Positions 46,980 through 56,425 of a stretch of DNA of 64,000 nucleotides are shown here, in pieces. Below the pieces are notes generated by a model. The model was not told the origin of the DNA. It ran no database searches and saw only the letters and a program-made list of their open reading frames with translations. The first letter of the stretch is position 1, and each line of letters begins with the position of its first letter. Origin of the DNA: Selaginella moellendorffii (taxonomy: Eukaryota; Streptophyta; Lycopodiopsida; Selaginellales; Selaginellaceae); NCBI RefSeq assembly GCF_000143415.4, contig NW_003314297.1, forward strand, positions 936,148 to 1,000,147. Direction: 5' to 3'. The position numbers and the translations under genes were made by a program.

Positions 46980-47163
46980 TGGTGACTAAAGCCCTAACCC
47001 ATAAACCCTAGCGCACATTCCGTCCCTATGCTAAACCCAGAGCATATGCCGTCAGAATATACGTTAGGTTTTTTAAATGTCGAGGAAGAACGCTTTTGCG
47101 TGAAGCGGCGGGCGATGCTGCGCTGAGAAAGAGGAGCCGAGGTTTGGCGTAAATGCTCTATCG
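46980..47163. promoter_or_regulatory. Bidirectional promoter NOL6 / AFG1 with a telo-box
   Basis: The two start codons are 184 bp apart and diverge. AAACCCTA at 47003-47010 is a telo-box, an element known in plant promoters of ribosome and translation genes, here 24 bp before the NOL6 ATG on its antisense strand. CCCTAACCC at 46992-47000 is a second similar sequence. Confidence 0.65.
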
Positions 47164-49729
47164 ATGTCTAGCTTGCGATCGATCGCAATCTCTTCCTTTT
47201 CTTCTCCAGATCGATCATCCATGGCGTTCTTGAGCATCGGCCACTTGCAGCGCTCGCCCAGGCCCTTGCTCACGCTGCTCAATCGCTTCCTCCACGAGCT
47301 CCATGGCGCGGTCTCCTCCACGGCGCGCATTGAGGACATTCCAGTCGGCACTGCGCCGCTGGACGCCTACCATCAGCTCGTCAAGGCTGGGACGATTCGA
47401 CACGACAATGGCCAGCTTGCAGCTCTCCAGCCTCTGGAGCGCTTGCATCGAGAGCTCCAAGGCTACGAGCCGGCGACCTCAGCTAATCTCACCTCCAAGT
47501 TCTTCAGTGCTTTTCGGCTCAAACCATCTCAAGAAGCGCCCAAAGGGTACCAATTTTTTTTCTTCTTCTTCTTCTTCTTTGTGTTTTTCTTGTCTTTTGT
47601 CTTTGAACTTGCAATGGTGTGTTTGCAGGGTGTATATCTATGGAGGAGTCGGCACTGGAAAATCTCTCGTTCAAGATATCTTCTTTCACTGTAGTCCTGT
47701 GAGAAGTAAGAGACGAGTTCACTTTCACCAGTTCATGCTCGACGTCCACAAGAGGTACTTCAACATACATTGTTTTTCTTGAAGAAGAAAAGAACAAATT
47801 CTCTACTCTTGTGTGTGTAGATTGCATGAGAAGCGCTTGCAAGGACAAGGGAAATCAGGCGACTTGATCGAATTAGTAGCTCGGGACTTGTTGGCGGCTG
47901 GTTGGCTGCTTTGCTTTGACGAGTTTCAAGTGCGTGAGCTTTCTCGGTGACGTTTGTTTTAAAGGGATCCTGATCTCGCTTCATTTTTTGTCAGGTGTGT
48001 ACTGTAATTGATTGATTTTTCCAGTAGGAGTGGTCTCTCATTTGTCCCTCACCACGTAAATAAGTTTTCTGTAAGAACCAAAGCTGCTTGGTCTGCGTGC
48101 TCTGGTTGTCCTTTCAAAATACTTTTGTTTCTAACTATTAACGCTCCTGTTCTCTTCTTGCAGGTCATAGATATCGCTGACGCTATGATACTGAGAAGGC
48201 TCTTGGAGAACCTTTTTCGATCAGGGGCAGTGATGGTAGCATCCTCGAATCGTGCACCTTCTGAAGTAAGGACTGAAAATTTCTTCTTTACGTACTTACT
48301 TGCATATACAGCTCTACAAAAATGGTTTGCAAAGAGACCTCTTTCTACCTTGCATAGAGCTTATTAAGAGCCGCTGCGAGGTCCATGTTTTTCGTCCTAA
48401 CTCTCCAGACTATCGTCTAATAGGTGCACGTCCCGATGGCTCCAGGTATTCTTTCTTTAGTTGCAATTTCTGCCTGCCTTTTCTAATCTACGTGGTTTTT
48501 GGTAGTTCACTGTCTGTCGTATGGCACATGCCTTTGAACGAAGAGACCTCTAAAGCCCTGGAGCGCTCTTTTCTCGAGCTTGCAGGTGATAGACCGATTT
48601 TTACAACTGTTTTGAAGGAGAGTAACAGGGCCATCTTTGGTATGTATCCAAGCAGCTGACGCAAACCTTGCAGCTAACGATCGTGACTCGTGCAGTACCA
48701 AGGGCCGCTGGTGGAATTGCATACTTCACCTTCTATGAACTTTGTGGAACTTTCAAAGGAGCAGCCGACTACATCGCCATAGCTGCGTCCTTCCATACCG
48801 TGTTTATCGCCGGCATTCCTAGAATGACACGCTCTCATGCTGAAATGGTAAACAACTTTCTCGCCACTCGTTTTCTGACCGACGCGTGTGCGCGTTACAG
48901 GCAAGGAGATTCATCACGCTTGTTGATGTATTTTACGAGCATGTAAGTTTGACTCTCAGCGGGTTGTTTGTTTATCTCACAGGAATCTCTTTTGCAGAAA
49001 GTTAAACTAATCGTTAGCGCGGACGCACAGCCTGGAGATCTATACCTCCCAAGGTTAGTATTTCTATGAAAAACATTGAAAACCACGACTCATTGTCTTT
49101 GCAGACTAGAGGACGACCAGCCAGTTGCTGGAGTCGTGAAGCCGAGAGAAGAAAAGGGCGGAACGACCGCATACGAAGAAAAAGACGAGGAATTTGCGTT
49201 TGCCAGGACCGTGTCGCGCCTCAACCACATGCAGTCCGTGGATTATCTGTCCGCGTCTTGGGCAGCACCAGGCAAAGCATTTATATGTCATTTGCAGAGC
49301 ACTAAATTGCAAGAGGGTGACTTGCGAAGGTCGGTTGTTTGTCCCTTCCCTTTTCTTTTCTCTTTTCTTCACAGTCTTCCTGCTGCACAGGATCTGGGAC
49401 CGCTACAACATAAACAAAGACACCAAGCTCAGCCGCGACGAGTTGCTTCTGATGATGGAGGATCTCACAGACATCAAGTGCGGCCATCGAAACGTCCCCG
49501 AGGTATGCTCAAAGTTTACTCCAAATCTCTCAAAAGTTTACTCAAATCTCTCATGTGCCTGTTTGCTTTGCTCCATGATAAGCAAAACTTAGTTTTCTCG
49601 TTGGATTTATGACAGGAACTCTTGGAAGACATGTATAAGAAGCTCGACGCCAACGGCGACGGGGACGTGGTGTGGGAAGAATTCCGGAATTACTTCCTCG
49701 AGTACGGCCTTGAGACTGAGTGCGTGTGA
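47164..49729 (+). CDS. AFG1-type AAA ATPase with C-terminal EF-hand pair
   Basis: AFG1/LACE1 ATPases act at the mitochondrial inner membrane in turnover of respiratory-chain subunits. Twelve exons: 47164-47546, 47629-47754, 47821-47929, 48164-48265, 48312-48445, 48506-48639, 48696-48847, 48901-48942, 48998-49053, 49105-49329, 49391-49502, 49616-49729 (562 aa). The N-terminus is Ser/Arg-rich and could be a presequence; a second ATG at 47221 is possible. Walker A is YGGVGTGKS (about 132-140); Walker B is LLCFDEFQ (about 199-206). ARRFITLVDVFYEHKVKLI and FAFARTVSRLNHMQS are family signatures near the end of the ATPase. Beyond them lie two EF-hands: a weak loop NINKDTKLSRDE (about 494-505) and a canonical loop DANGDGDVVWEE (about 536-547). 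Confidence 0.9.
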
Positions 49730-49740
49730 TTTATCGTTTT

Positions 49741-49826
49741 TGGTCCGTTGGATTAAACACGATCCAGCGGTTGAGAGTTTATGTTCTGGTCCGTCGGATT
49801 TTAATACGATCTAGCGGTTGAGATTG
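49741..49826 (+). repeat. Imperfect tandem duplication of ~36 bp after AFG1
   Basis: Two copies of GGTCCGT(T/C)GGATT, a short A/C stretch, then CGATC(C/T)AGCGGTTGAGA occur at about 49741-49777 and 49790-49826, in the 3' flank. GATCCAGCGGTTGAGA-like text is common at ends of plant miniature elements, so a small element remnant is possible. Confidence 0.65.
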
Positions 49827-50002
49827 GTAGTAACTTCTTAAACAATGACCTAATTATCGCCCAGTACCTTTACGGCGCTCAACCTTTTTGGTGGGGGTTA
49901 TTTAAAGAGGGCCATGGAATTAGGATTTTGCTAGAGCAAGGGCGCGAAGAACTTCTTGTCCCTAGAGGCCTAGGTTTCGCTGCGAGGAGGAAGAAGGAAG
50001 AG

Positions 50003-51289
50003 ATGAAGGCGCTGATTCTTGTCGGAGGATTTGGCACCCGGCTGAGGCCGCTCACGCTCAGCCTGCCCAAGCCGCTGGTAGATTTCGCCAACAAGCCGAT
50101 GATCTTCCACCAGGTGCGTTGAAATTTCAATCTAGGGGCTAGATCCAGCTCTCCCGCTGCCAGATCTCACTCTTGTGTGTTGTAGATCGAGGCGCTCAAG
50201 GCTGTGGGAGTCACGGAGGTAGTTCTGGCGATCAGTTACCAGCCAGAGGTAAGATTTGTCAAGGGAATTTGTAGGAAAAGGCTCACTCTCTTTGTTCCTG
50301 TAGGTGATGCTTAGCTTCCTAAAGGATTTCGAGGCGAAGCTGGGCGTGAAGATCACTTGCTCGCAGGAGCGAGAGCCGATGGGGACTGCGGGGCCTCTGG
50401 CTCTTGCTCGCGACAAGCTACTCGACGGCTCTGGGGAGCCATTCTTCGTCCTCAACAGTGATGTTATCTGCGAGTACCCGCTGGAGCAAATGATAGCTTT
50501 CCACAAGCAGCACAAAGGAGAGGCCTCGATCATGGTCACACAGGTAAGCTTCGCTTCCTCCTTTTCGTTGTTCCTTTTTTCCCTTTGCTCCAGATCTAAC
50601 AGAGAATCTCTGTGAAGGTTGACGAGCCATCCAAGTATGGAGTCGTGGTGCTGGACGAAGACACTGGCCTGGTTCACAGATTCGTGGAGAAGCCACAAAC
50701 GTTTGTCGGAAACAAGATCAACGCCGGGGTCTATCTCCTCAACCCGAGCGTCCTGGACCGGATCGAGCTGCGGCCAACGTCGATCGAGAAGGAGGTCTTC
50801 CCAGGCATCGCTCAGGAGAAGCAGCTCTTTGCGATGGTCCTGCCGGGATTCTGGATGGACATTGGACAGCCCAAGGACTACATCACAGGCCTGCAGCTCT
50901 ACCTCGAGTCCCTGAGGAAGAAATCTCCAGAGAAACTCGCGAGCGGCTCCAACGTCGTCGACAACGTGATCATCGACGAGAGTGCCAGCATCGGACAAGG
51001 CTGTCTCTTGGGGCCGGACGTTTCGATCGGGCAGGGGTGCGTGATCGAGGATGGAGTGCGGCTCAAGCACTGCACGGTGATGAGGGGGGTCCGGATCAAG
51101 AAGCACGCGTGCGTTTCGTGGAGTATCATCGGCTGGCACTCCACAGTCGGGCAATGGGCTCGTGTGGAGAACATGACGGTCCTTGGCGAGGACGTGCATG
51201 TGTCGGACGAGATTTATAGCAATGGTGGTGTGGTTCTTCCACACAAGGAGATCAAGGCCAACATCATGAAGCCAGAGATTGTCATGTAA
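50003..51289 (+). CDS. GMPP: Mannose-1-phosphate guanylyltransferase (GDP-mannose pyrophosphorylase)
   Basis: Makes GDP-mannose from mannose-1-phosphate and GTP in the cytosol, feeding ascorbate synthesis, N-glycosylation, GPI anchors and cell-wall mannans. Four exons: 50003-50113, 50186-50248, 50304-50543, 50618-51289 (361 aa, as far as I recall the same length as Arabidopsis VTC1/CYT1). The N-terminal nucleotidyltransferase signature is [14 protein letters not shown] followed by [20 protein letters not shown] is the metal-binding region, and [20 protein letters not shown] the sugar-phosphate region. From about residue 250 a left-handed beta-helix of hexapeptide repeats follows ([20 protein letters not shown]). 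The C-terminus [11 protein letters not shown] is the conserved family end. Convergent with apyrase. Confidence 0.96.
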
Positions 51290-51646
51290 AGATTCGATTT
51301 GTATTCTATCAAAAAGGATCTGTCGCTTCTACGTTGATGTTTATACATTTCTTGTTGAGCAAGAGCTTGTGGAGATGACGTGCTTGTTAATGTATGCTTT
51401 TAAGTTCTCAGGCTTTTATTCAAGCAAAAAATTCTTATATAAATTCCGTGGAGCTATCGATCAATGGTGGCTGCAAGGGAGAAAATAAATAGAGCCATGA
51501 AAGAATGGATAAACGAAGAACAAAACTAAAGAAATAAAACTAAAGCGAACCACAACACTAACGAAACAACAAAGAACAGAAGTAAAGAAACACTGCATTG
51601 GAACCAGAAGAACAGGAAAATGGCTGAGCTTACCAGTGAGTGAGCA
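51290..51646. other. Convergent 3' flanks of GMPP and apyrase
   Basis: 357 bp without a gene. AATAAA-like signals on the plus strand near 51485 and 51535 could serve polyadenylation of GMPP. Confidence 0.5.
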
Positions 51647-53707
51647 TTATAAGTTGTTAAGATCTTCCTTGGACAAAGTTCTCCGACTCTGCAGCCGCGA
51701 GCCGACCTTGAGCTGCATCATTGCGCTGGCGAGATGCTGTGCTCGGCCCAGTCCAGGACCCGCCGGTGGCAATCTCAGCGCATCACCCTCCAAGAGCAGC
51801 GGCGAGGATGCACGAGGATCCTCGAAGATGTTCTTGGACGGCGTCGGAGCGGGACTTTGCGGCGACTTCACTCCTGCACGGGTTTCGCTCACAAAATCAG
51901 AAGGAAAGCAAACGAGACATGAAAGAAACAGAAGGAAGCTTTTCTTACCACGCCGCACGAAGTTGAGTGGCCACCGCGACACTCCTCGCGAGCCTCCTCC
52001 ATTCGCAGCACCCGGCTTTGAATCAAACGGAAGAATGCTCGAGTACGACGCCTGCCTTCCACACCAGTGAAGTAGCACAACGAGAACCGCGGCCGCCGAA
52101 AAAAGCAGCAGCGTTGGCAGCAAGAAGGACGGGCTATAAAACCACCACCTCTGCCTCCTGTGTGAGCGTGAGCTCTTCTCCAGCACTCCGGCCTCGAGCA
52201 GAGCAGCGCCTTGTGTCCAAGTCACGTCCCCTGGCCCGACTGTTACTTGCTCGTCCCTCAAGTGAAGGCCCTCTCTAAGCAGCGCCACCACGTAAGGTGC
52301 TCGGAAGCAGTAGCGGTCGATAAATCCCTGTGGATCGACGCTGTCCCTGGCAACCGGCCACGGCTTCCCACAAAACTCCTGTCCTTTGCTCAAGAGATCG
52401 TCCAGCGACGCCTTGGAGGACAGGCCGAAAAACTTGTACATGACAAAAAACCCAGCCACCGCGTAAAACTGTCCGATCGGCCGTGGCTGATACTTCCCCA
52501 GCGCGCAGTTACTCTGCTCGCAATCTACTGACCGCGTAGTAAATCTCGACGAGTTGATGACGGAGCGAGCGAGCGCCTGGCATTTTCCCCAGTGAGGCTC
52601 TCCAACTAAAACTATAGGAACGCCACCTTCGCCTGCTCCCCGGTTAGTGGACGGAGGAGCCACGCAGTACGACGAGCAGGAGTAAGACTGCTGGTACTCG
52701 GAGTGCAAACACGGATGCCTCACTTCCAAAGTCCCGTTTCTCACGTTCGAGTTGTGCATGAGGAGCGCCACGGACTTGTCGAAGGCATCGTTGAGGCCGA
52801 AACCAGAGTGGGAGTACGCATACACCCGATGCTCCTCCTGACCAAAGCTGAGATTCACACCGTAGTCTGGCCGTATCGGCTCGCCCGGCTCGAAAGTAAC
52901 CTCCAGGGACGAACCTCCCAGATCCAGAGAACCAACAGTCCCCAGCGTCATCTTCGTCTCGTCCTGTCCCAGCCTCTCGAGGATATAGTTCAACGCCACC
53001 CATCCATAGTAGGCCTCCTCCACCCCGTTGATGATCCTCAGCCAGCTCCGCCTACACTTGAACGGCGACTTCTCGATGATTCCCCACGCCTTGTCCAGCA
53101 GCCACTCCGAGTCTACAGTCGCCAGCTTCCGCAAGCCCGCCGTTCCCAGGAGAAGCAGCGGCGTCTCCCCGTGCAAGCGAGCCGGGATCTGCTGCTTGGC
53201 CCAGTCGAGCAGCGGCTGGACAGCAGCGCCGAGGCCACTCTCGTTGTGCAGCAGCTGGTGGAAGCCAGGCTCCGTTTCCATCCGGTGGTAAGCCTTCTTC
53301 ACTCTCGCATTGTCGCTGCTGTGAGAAGGTGGCCGATACATAACCGGGATAGATCCTCCGTTGTGAACCCATCCATAGACGTAAACTCTCGTGCTGGTGC
53401 TGCCACAGTCCATCACAATCGCGAACTTGATCGGCTCCTCCTGGCTCCACAGACTCCTCCCCCAGAGAAATCCCAGGAACAAGAGCAGCAGCACCAGCGA
53501 GAGCACCAAAAGCCCAGCAGCAACTCGCCATCTGACCGGTCTATGGTACACTGGAAGGCTGAAACCCAAGCTCTTGGACGCTGTTCCACGGGGATCCTCT
53601 TGGAAACAGTCTAGCGAAGACGCGGCCTCGAGATCCGCTGGTGCCGAGATCGTTCGGAGGTCCTGGAGCGAGAGCGAGAGTGGGAAGCGCCGCAGTTTCC
53701 CCTCCAT
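51647..53707 (-). CDS. Apyrase (GDA1/CD39 nucleoside phosphatase), apyrase-7 type
   Basis: Hydrolyses nucleoside tri- and diphosphates, in the Golgi lumen or outside the cell. The frame is open for 686 codons. A 75-bp GT-AG segment at 51874-51948 looks like an intron whose removal keeps frame (RRG joined to VKSP), giving 661 aa. Apyrase conserved regions: IVMDCGSTSTRVYVY (about 97-111), LLGTAGLR (186-193), INGVEEAYYGWVALNYI (226-242) and LDLGGSSLEV (261-270). Membrane segments lie at about 62-83 and 525-547, giving the two-pass layout of animal ecto-NTPDases and plant apyrase 7, with a Ser/Pro-rich cytosolic tail. Cysteine pairs are plentiful in the lumenal part. Confidence 0.92.
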   Translation of the reverse strand: MEGKLRRFPLSLSLQDLRTISAPADLEAASSLDCFQEDPRGTASKSLGFSLPVYHRPVRWRVAAGLLVLSLVLLLLFLGFLWGRSLWSQEEPIKFAIVMDCGSTSTRVYVYGWVHNGGSIPVMYRPPSHSSDNARVKKAYHRMETEPGFHQLLHNESGLGAAVQPLLDWAKQQIPARLHGETPLLLLGTAGLRKLATVDSEWLLDKAWGIIEKSPFKCRRSWLRIINGVEEAYYGWVALNYILERLGQDETKMTLGTVGSLDLGGSSLEVTFEPGEPIRPDYGVNLSFGQEEHRVYAYSHSGFGLNDAFDKSVALLMHNSNVRNGTLEVRHPCLHSEYQQSYSCSSYCVAPPSTNRGAGEGGVPIVLVGEPHWGKCQALARSVINSSRFTTRSVDCEQSNCALGKYQPRPIGQFYAVAGFFVMYKFFGLSSKASLDDLLSKGQEFCGKPWPVARDSVDPQGFIDRYCFRAPYVVALLREGLHLRDEQVTVGPGDVTWTQGAALLEAGVLEKSSRSHRRQRWWFYSPSFLLPTLLLFSAAAVLVVLLHWCGRQASYSSILPFDSKPGAANGGGSRGVSRWPLNFVRRGKKSFLLFLSCLVCFPSDFVSETRAGVKSPQSPAPTPSKNIFEDPRASSPLLLEGDALRLPPAGPGLGRAQHLASAMMQLKVGSRLQSRRTLSKEDLNNL

Positions 53708-54170
53708 CTTTCCAGATATCCAGTCTCACGGAAGGCATACGAAAAGGTCCAAATTCGCAATGTACATGCCCGCTATCCCTGTGCCCCCTCTTGATGATCC
53801 TACCTACATCCAAACCTCTTCCAGGCCAGGACAGGCGATCGCGGCGGCGGCGATCAATGCTGCTGCTCGGCGGGCGACGCCGGATTCGATCGACGTAGGG
53901 CTTGCGATCGCTTGCCACGCACGTACCTGTGGTAGCCGAGAGCGCGCGAGGCCGCTCGCTCCCCCCTCGCGCCCTAGGCTAGGGCTTGAAGCCTTCCAGC
54001 TCCCGCGTGCCCGGGGCTCGCTCCAACGCTTGGAACGCGCAAATGGAGAGTGGAGAAGAAATTAGACAATGCCACGTGTACGTGTCGGATTCGTGATGGT
54101 AAGAAGAGCCCTTTATTTTATCACTATTAGTTAGAACTAAAGTAAAGGTGGACAAACTTTGCGCAATCTC
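53708..54170. other. Apyrase upstream region, no gene seen
   Basis: GC-rich. CCCTAGGCTAGGGCTTG near 53972 may be part of the promoter or 5' leader. No conserved protein-coding frame. Confidence 0.45.
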
Positions 54171-54174
54171 TAGA

Positions 54175-54367
54175 GAAAACGAGCATCAACTTCAATAACT
54201 TTAGAAAATACATACCAGCCCAGGAAGCCGGTCGATCAGTAGATTGATGGATCGATGGAAGGGATAAATAGATAGCTTGGAGCTTGGCTCAGCCTCCAAA
54301 GCATTCCTGCCCAGAGCTCACATTGTTGTGGCTGCTGCTTTCACTCTCCTCTAGCTCCAGATGAACA
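54175..54367 (-). pseudogene. Duplicated FAB1 3' end (terminal codons and 3' flank)
   Basis: 54181-54260 repeats 56328-56405 (GAGAAAACGAGCATCAACTTC, AGGAAGCCGGTCGATC), and 54295-54355 repeats 56429-56505 (CAGCCTCCAAAGC, TTGTTGTGGCTGCTGCTT). It is the far end of the partial FAB1 copy, separated from the rest by the foldback element at 54368-54654. Confidence 0.82.
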
Positions 54368-54654
54368 TGTTTAGGCAAGTGAAATATGTTGCTCTTGTAT
54401 TGGCTGCCCTGGAGTAGGGTGCAACATACTTAGCGCAAATAGCGTTTGGGGGCAGCATAATGATCCTGCTGGGGGGTTATGTCTCTCAGCTCAAGGTCAT
54501 TGCTTCCAGAAGGTCTGGAGCTAGAGGTCATGCTGGGCTTGAGCTGAGAAACATAACCCCTCATCAGGACCACTGTGGCATTTACAAAGGCTATTTGCGG
54601 CAACCTTAGTCCAGAGCAACAAATACAAGAGCAACATATTCACTTGCCTAAACA
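54368..54654. mobile_element. Foldback/MITE-like element of 287 bp
   Basis: Nearly the whole unit is an inverted repeat. It begins TGTTTAGGCAAGTGAA and ends TTCACTTGCCTAAACA. The inner arms also pair (GGGGTTATGTCTCTCAGCTC with GAGCTGAGAAACATAACCCC). The flanks GATGAACA and GACTCACA may be a worn 8-bp target duplication. It interrupts the C-terminal codons of the FAB1 partial copy. No coding capacity. The superfamily is uncertain; an 8-bp duplication would suggest hAT. Confidence 0.8.
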
Positions 54655-55640
54655 GACTCACATGTGTTGGATGACCAAGGAGGGGTTGGGAACAGTCACG
54701 AAGTACGTCGACATAGCCTTGCAGAAGCGCTTCTTGTACTGCTTGGGAGAGATATCAGTCGGTGGCCCTCCAAAGGCATTGAACCACGTCTCCAGATGTT
54801 TGTCCCATGTGTATTGCTTCATAAAGTCAATGATCCCGAAGACAAGCTCATCTCGTTCTTCATCAATCCCAACGAGTAGCGAGTAGTCCATGACATTTAC
54901 GCTCTACAAAACCAGTATAGAGAACTGGACGCGTGAAAAGAGAGAGAAAACAACAAAACAGCACTGCTTACCGCAAAGGAATGAGGTGTCGTTCCATACC
55001 GTTCGCTCCAAAAGCTCTTGGCTTTGTTCTCGAAAGAAATGGGTGATTCCAACAGGTCCTGTTTTGGATTCTGAGTTGGAACGAGAGCGCACTAAGCCTT
55101 TCAAATCATATGGCCGAGTAGCGTGTCTGCCATAGAGCAGATTCTTCATGACCATCAAATCCATGCGTCCCTCCTTGCCTCCCTTTATGATCACCTAGCG
55201 TCGAAAGCAACAATGAAACCAGAAATGAGCTTTCCTGGTGAATGACCAAACCTTTACCTCATACATCCCGAGAATCTTAGCCAGACAGGTCGGGCTGCCA
55301 GAGTCTAGAGAATCGAAGAAGTACTCCGGTGCAAACTCCAGGAAAGAGAGAAGCTCCGTCCTCGTCACTTGCTTCACGATGAATCTGTCGTCCATCGGCT
55401 TGGCAAAAAAGACGACGTTCTTTCCACCCTGTGCTTCCGATTTACGGCACCCAAAGCTTACCAGCGCAGCATTTCTTCCACAGCGCATCGAAATGCCTGA
55501 CCCTTGCTGCTATAAAGGATCTTCAACCTTCCCATCTGAAGAAGCGTCTTTGGAACTCTCCTTGGTGAGGACGCCTCCTTAGATACTCTCTGTACGTTCC
55601 TTTTCTCTCCACTGAGCACAAAAGTGCAATTAAAACTATT
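54655..55640 (-). pseudogene. Partial duplicate of the FAB1 kinase domain
   Basis: On the minus strand it carries the last three exons of the neighbouring FAB1 gene: FFAKPMDDRFIVKQVTRTE, MDLMVMKNLLYGRHATRPYD, DLKGLVRSR, then [19 protein letters not shown] and [18 protein letters not shown]. It lacks all exons upstream of the kinase. Internal deletions remove the residues between DLKG and LLERTVWNDTSFL and part of the end of exon 9. DLKGS has become DLKGL. The reading frame ends in foldback-element flank (NPSLVIQHM and stop). It is a tandem partial copy, not a working kinase. Transcription is not excluded. Confidence 0.88.
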
Positions 55641-56310
55641 AAGTTTTGCCATGTGGGTGTTAAAGGTGTTTCAATTTCATAGTTCATTTTCATTTTTGAA
55701 CAAGAAGCATATTCCAACGTGGACAGCTGCTCTTCCCTCCGTGCAGGGTGTTTTCCGAACCACCCCTTCGTTACTGCACTTTTTGCATAGATGAATGTGA
55801 TTGTGATTGTGATGATCTCATTCAACGAGTTTGATGCTGCAAGTTCGTCGAATGTACTTTTTCAACAATTTCAAAGAGCGAAGAACAGGTCTTACAAATT
55901 TTCGCAGGCAGCACAGTTCCACTTGTTACTCGTGAGAAATCTCAAGTGGCGGAAGTTGGGAAACAACAGCAGCATATGGCATGCGAATCCATATCCGAGG
56001 AACAAGGACTTTGTAGATTATGAAGACTCTGAATTGAAAACGAAAACATCATTTCAGAAGAGGACCATGAACTGGCACAGGGTTTGGTTGATCTCAAGAT
56101 TTCCTGCCGGTAGAGACCTTCTAAACTCGCCTTATCGAAACGGAAGAAATAAAGGAAGAAATAAAGGAAGATGACAATTCACTCTATACAATATGCCGAG
56201 TAATGAATGAATACACCGACGACGGGGAAATGGCTCCCCAGCGAACTGGACAAAACTTTTTCTTACTTCTCATGCTTTTTAATCTGCTACGACGAAACCT
56301 TAACGCAAAC
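55641..56310. other. Spacer between FAB1 and its partial copy
   Basis: A 127-codon plus-strand frame (55791-56174) has no recognised motif and ends in a short tandem repeat (GGAAGAAATAAA twice). No other feature. It could be insertion DNA at the duplication breakpoint. Confidence 0.4.
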
Positions 56311-56425
56311 TTCGCGGACAATCTCTGGAGAAAACGAGCATCAACTTCAAGAACTTTAGAAATACGTACCATTCCAGGAAGCCGGTCGATCGGTAGATCG
56401 ATGGATGGATAGCCCGGAGCTCCGC

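Noticed and set aside
53541..53918. Minus-strand frame upstream of the apyrase ATG
   Set aside because: Different frame from apyrase, Arg-rich, no motif; part of the 5' region.
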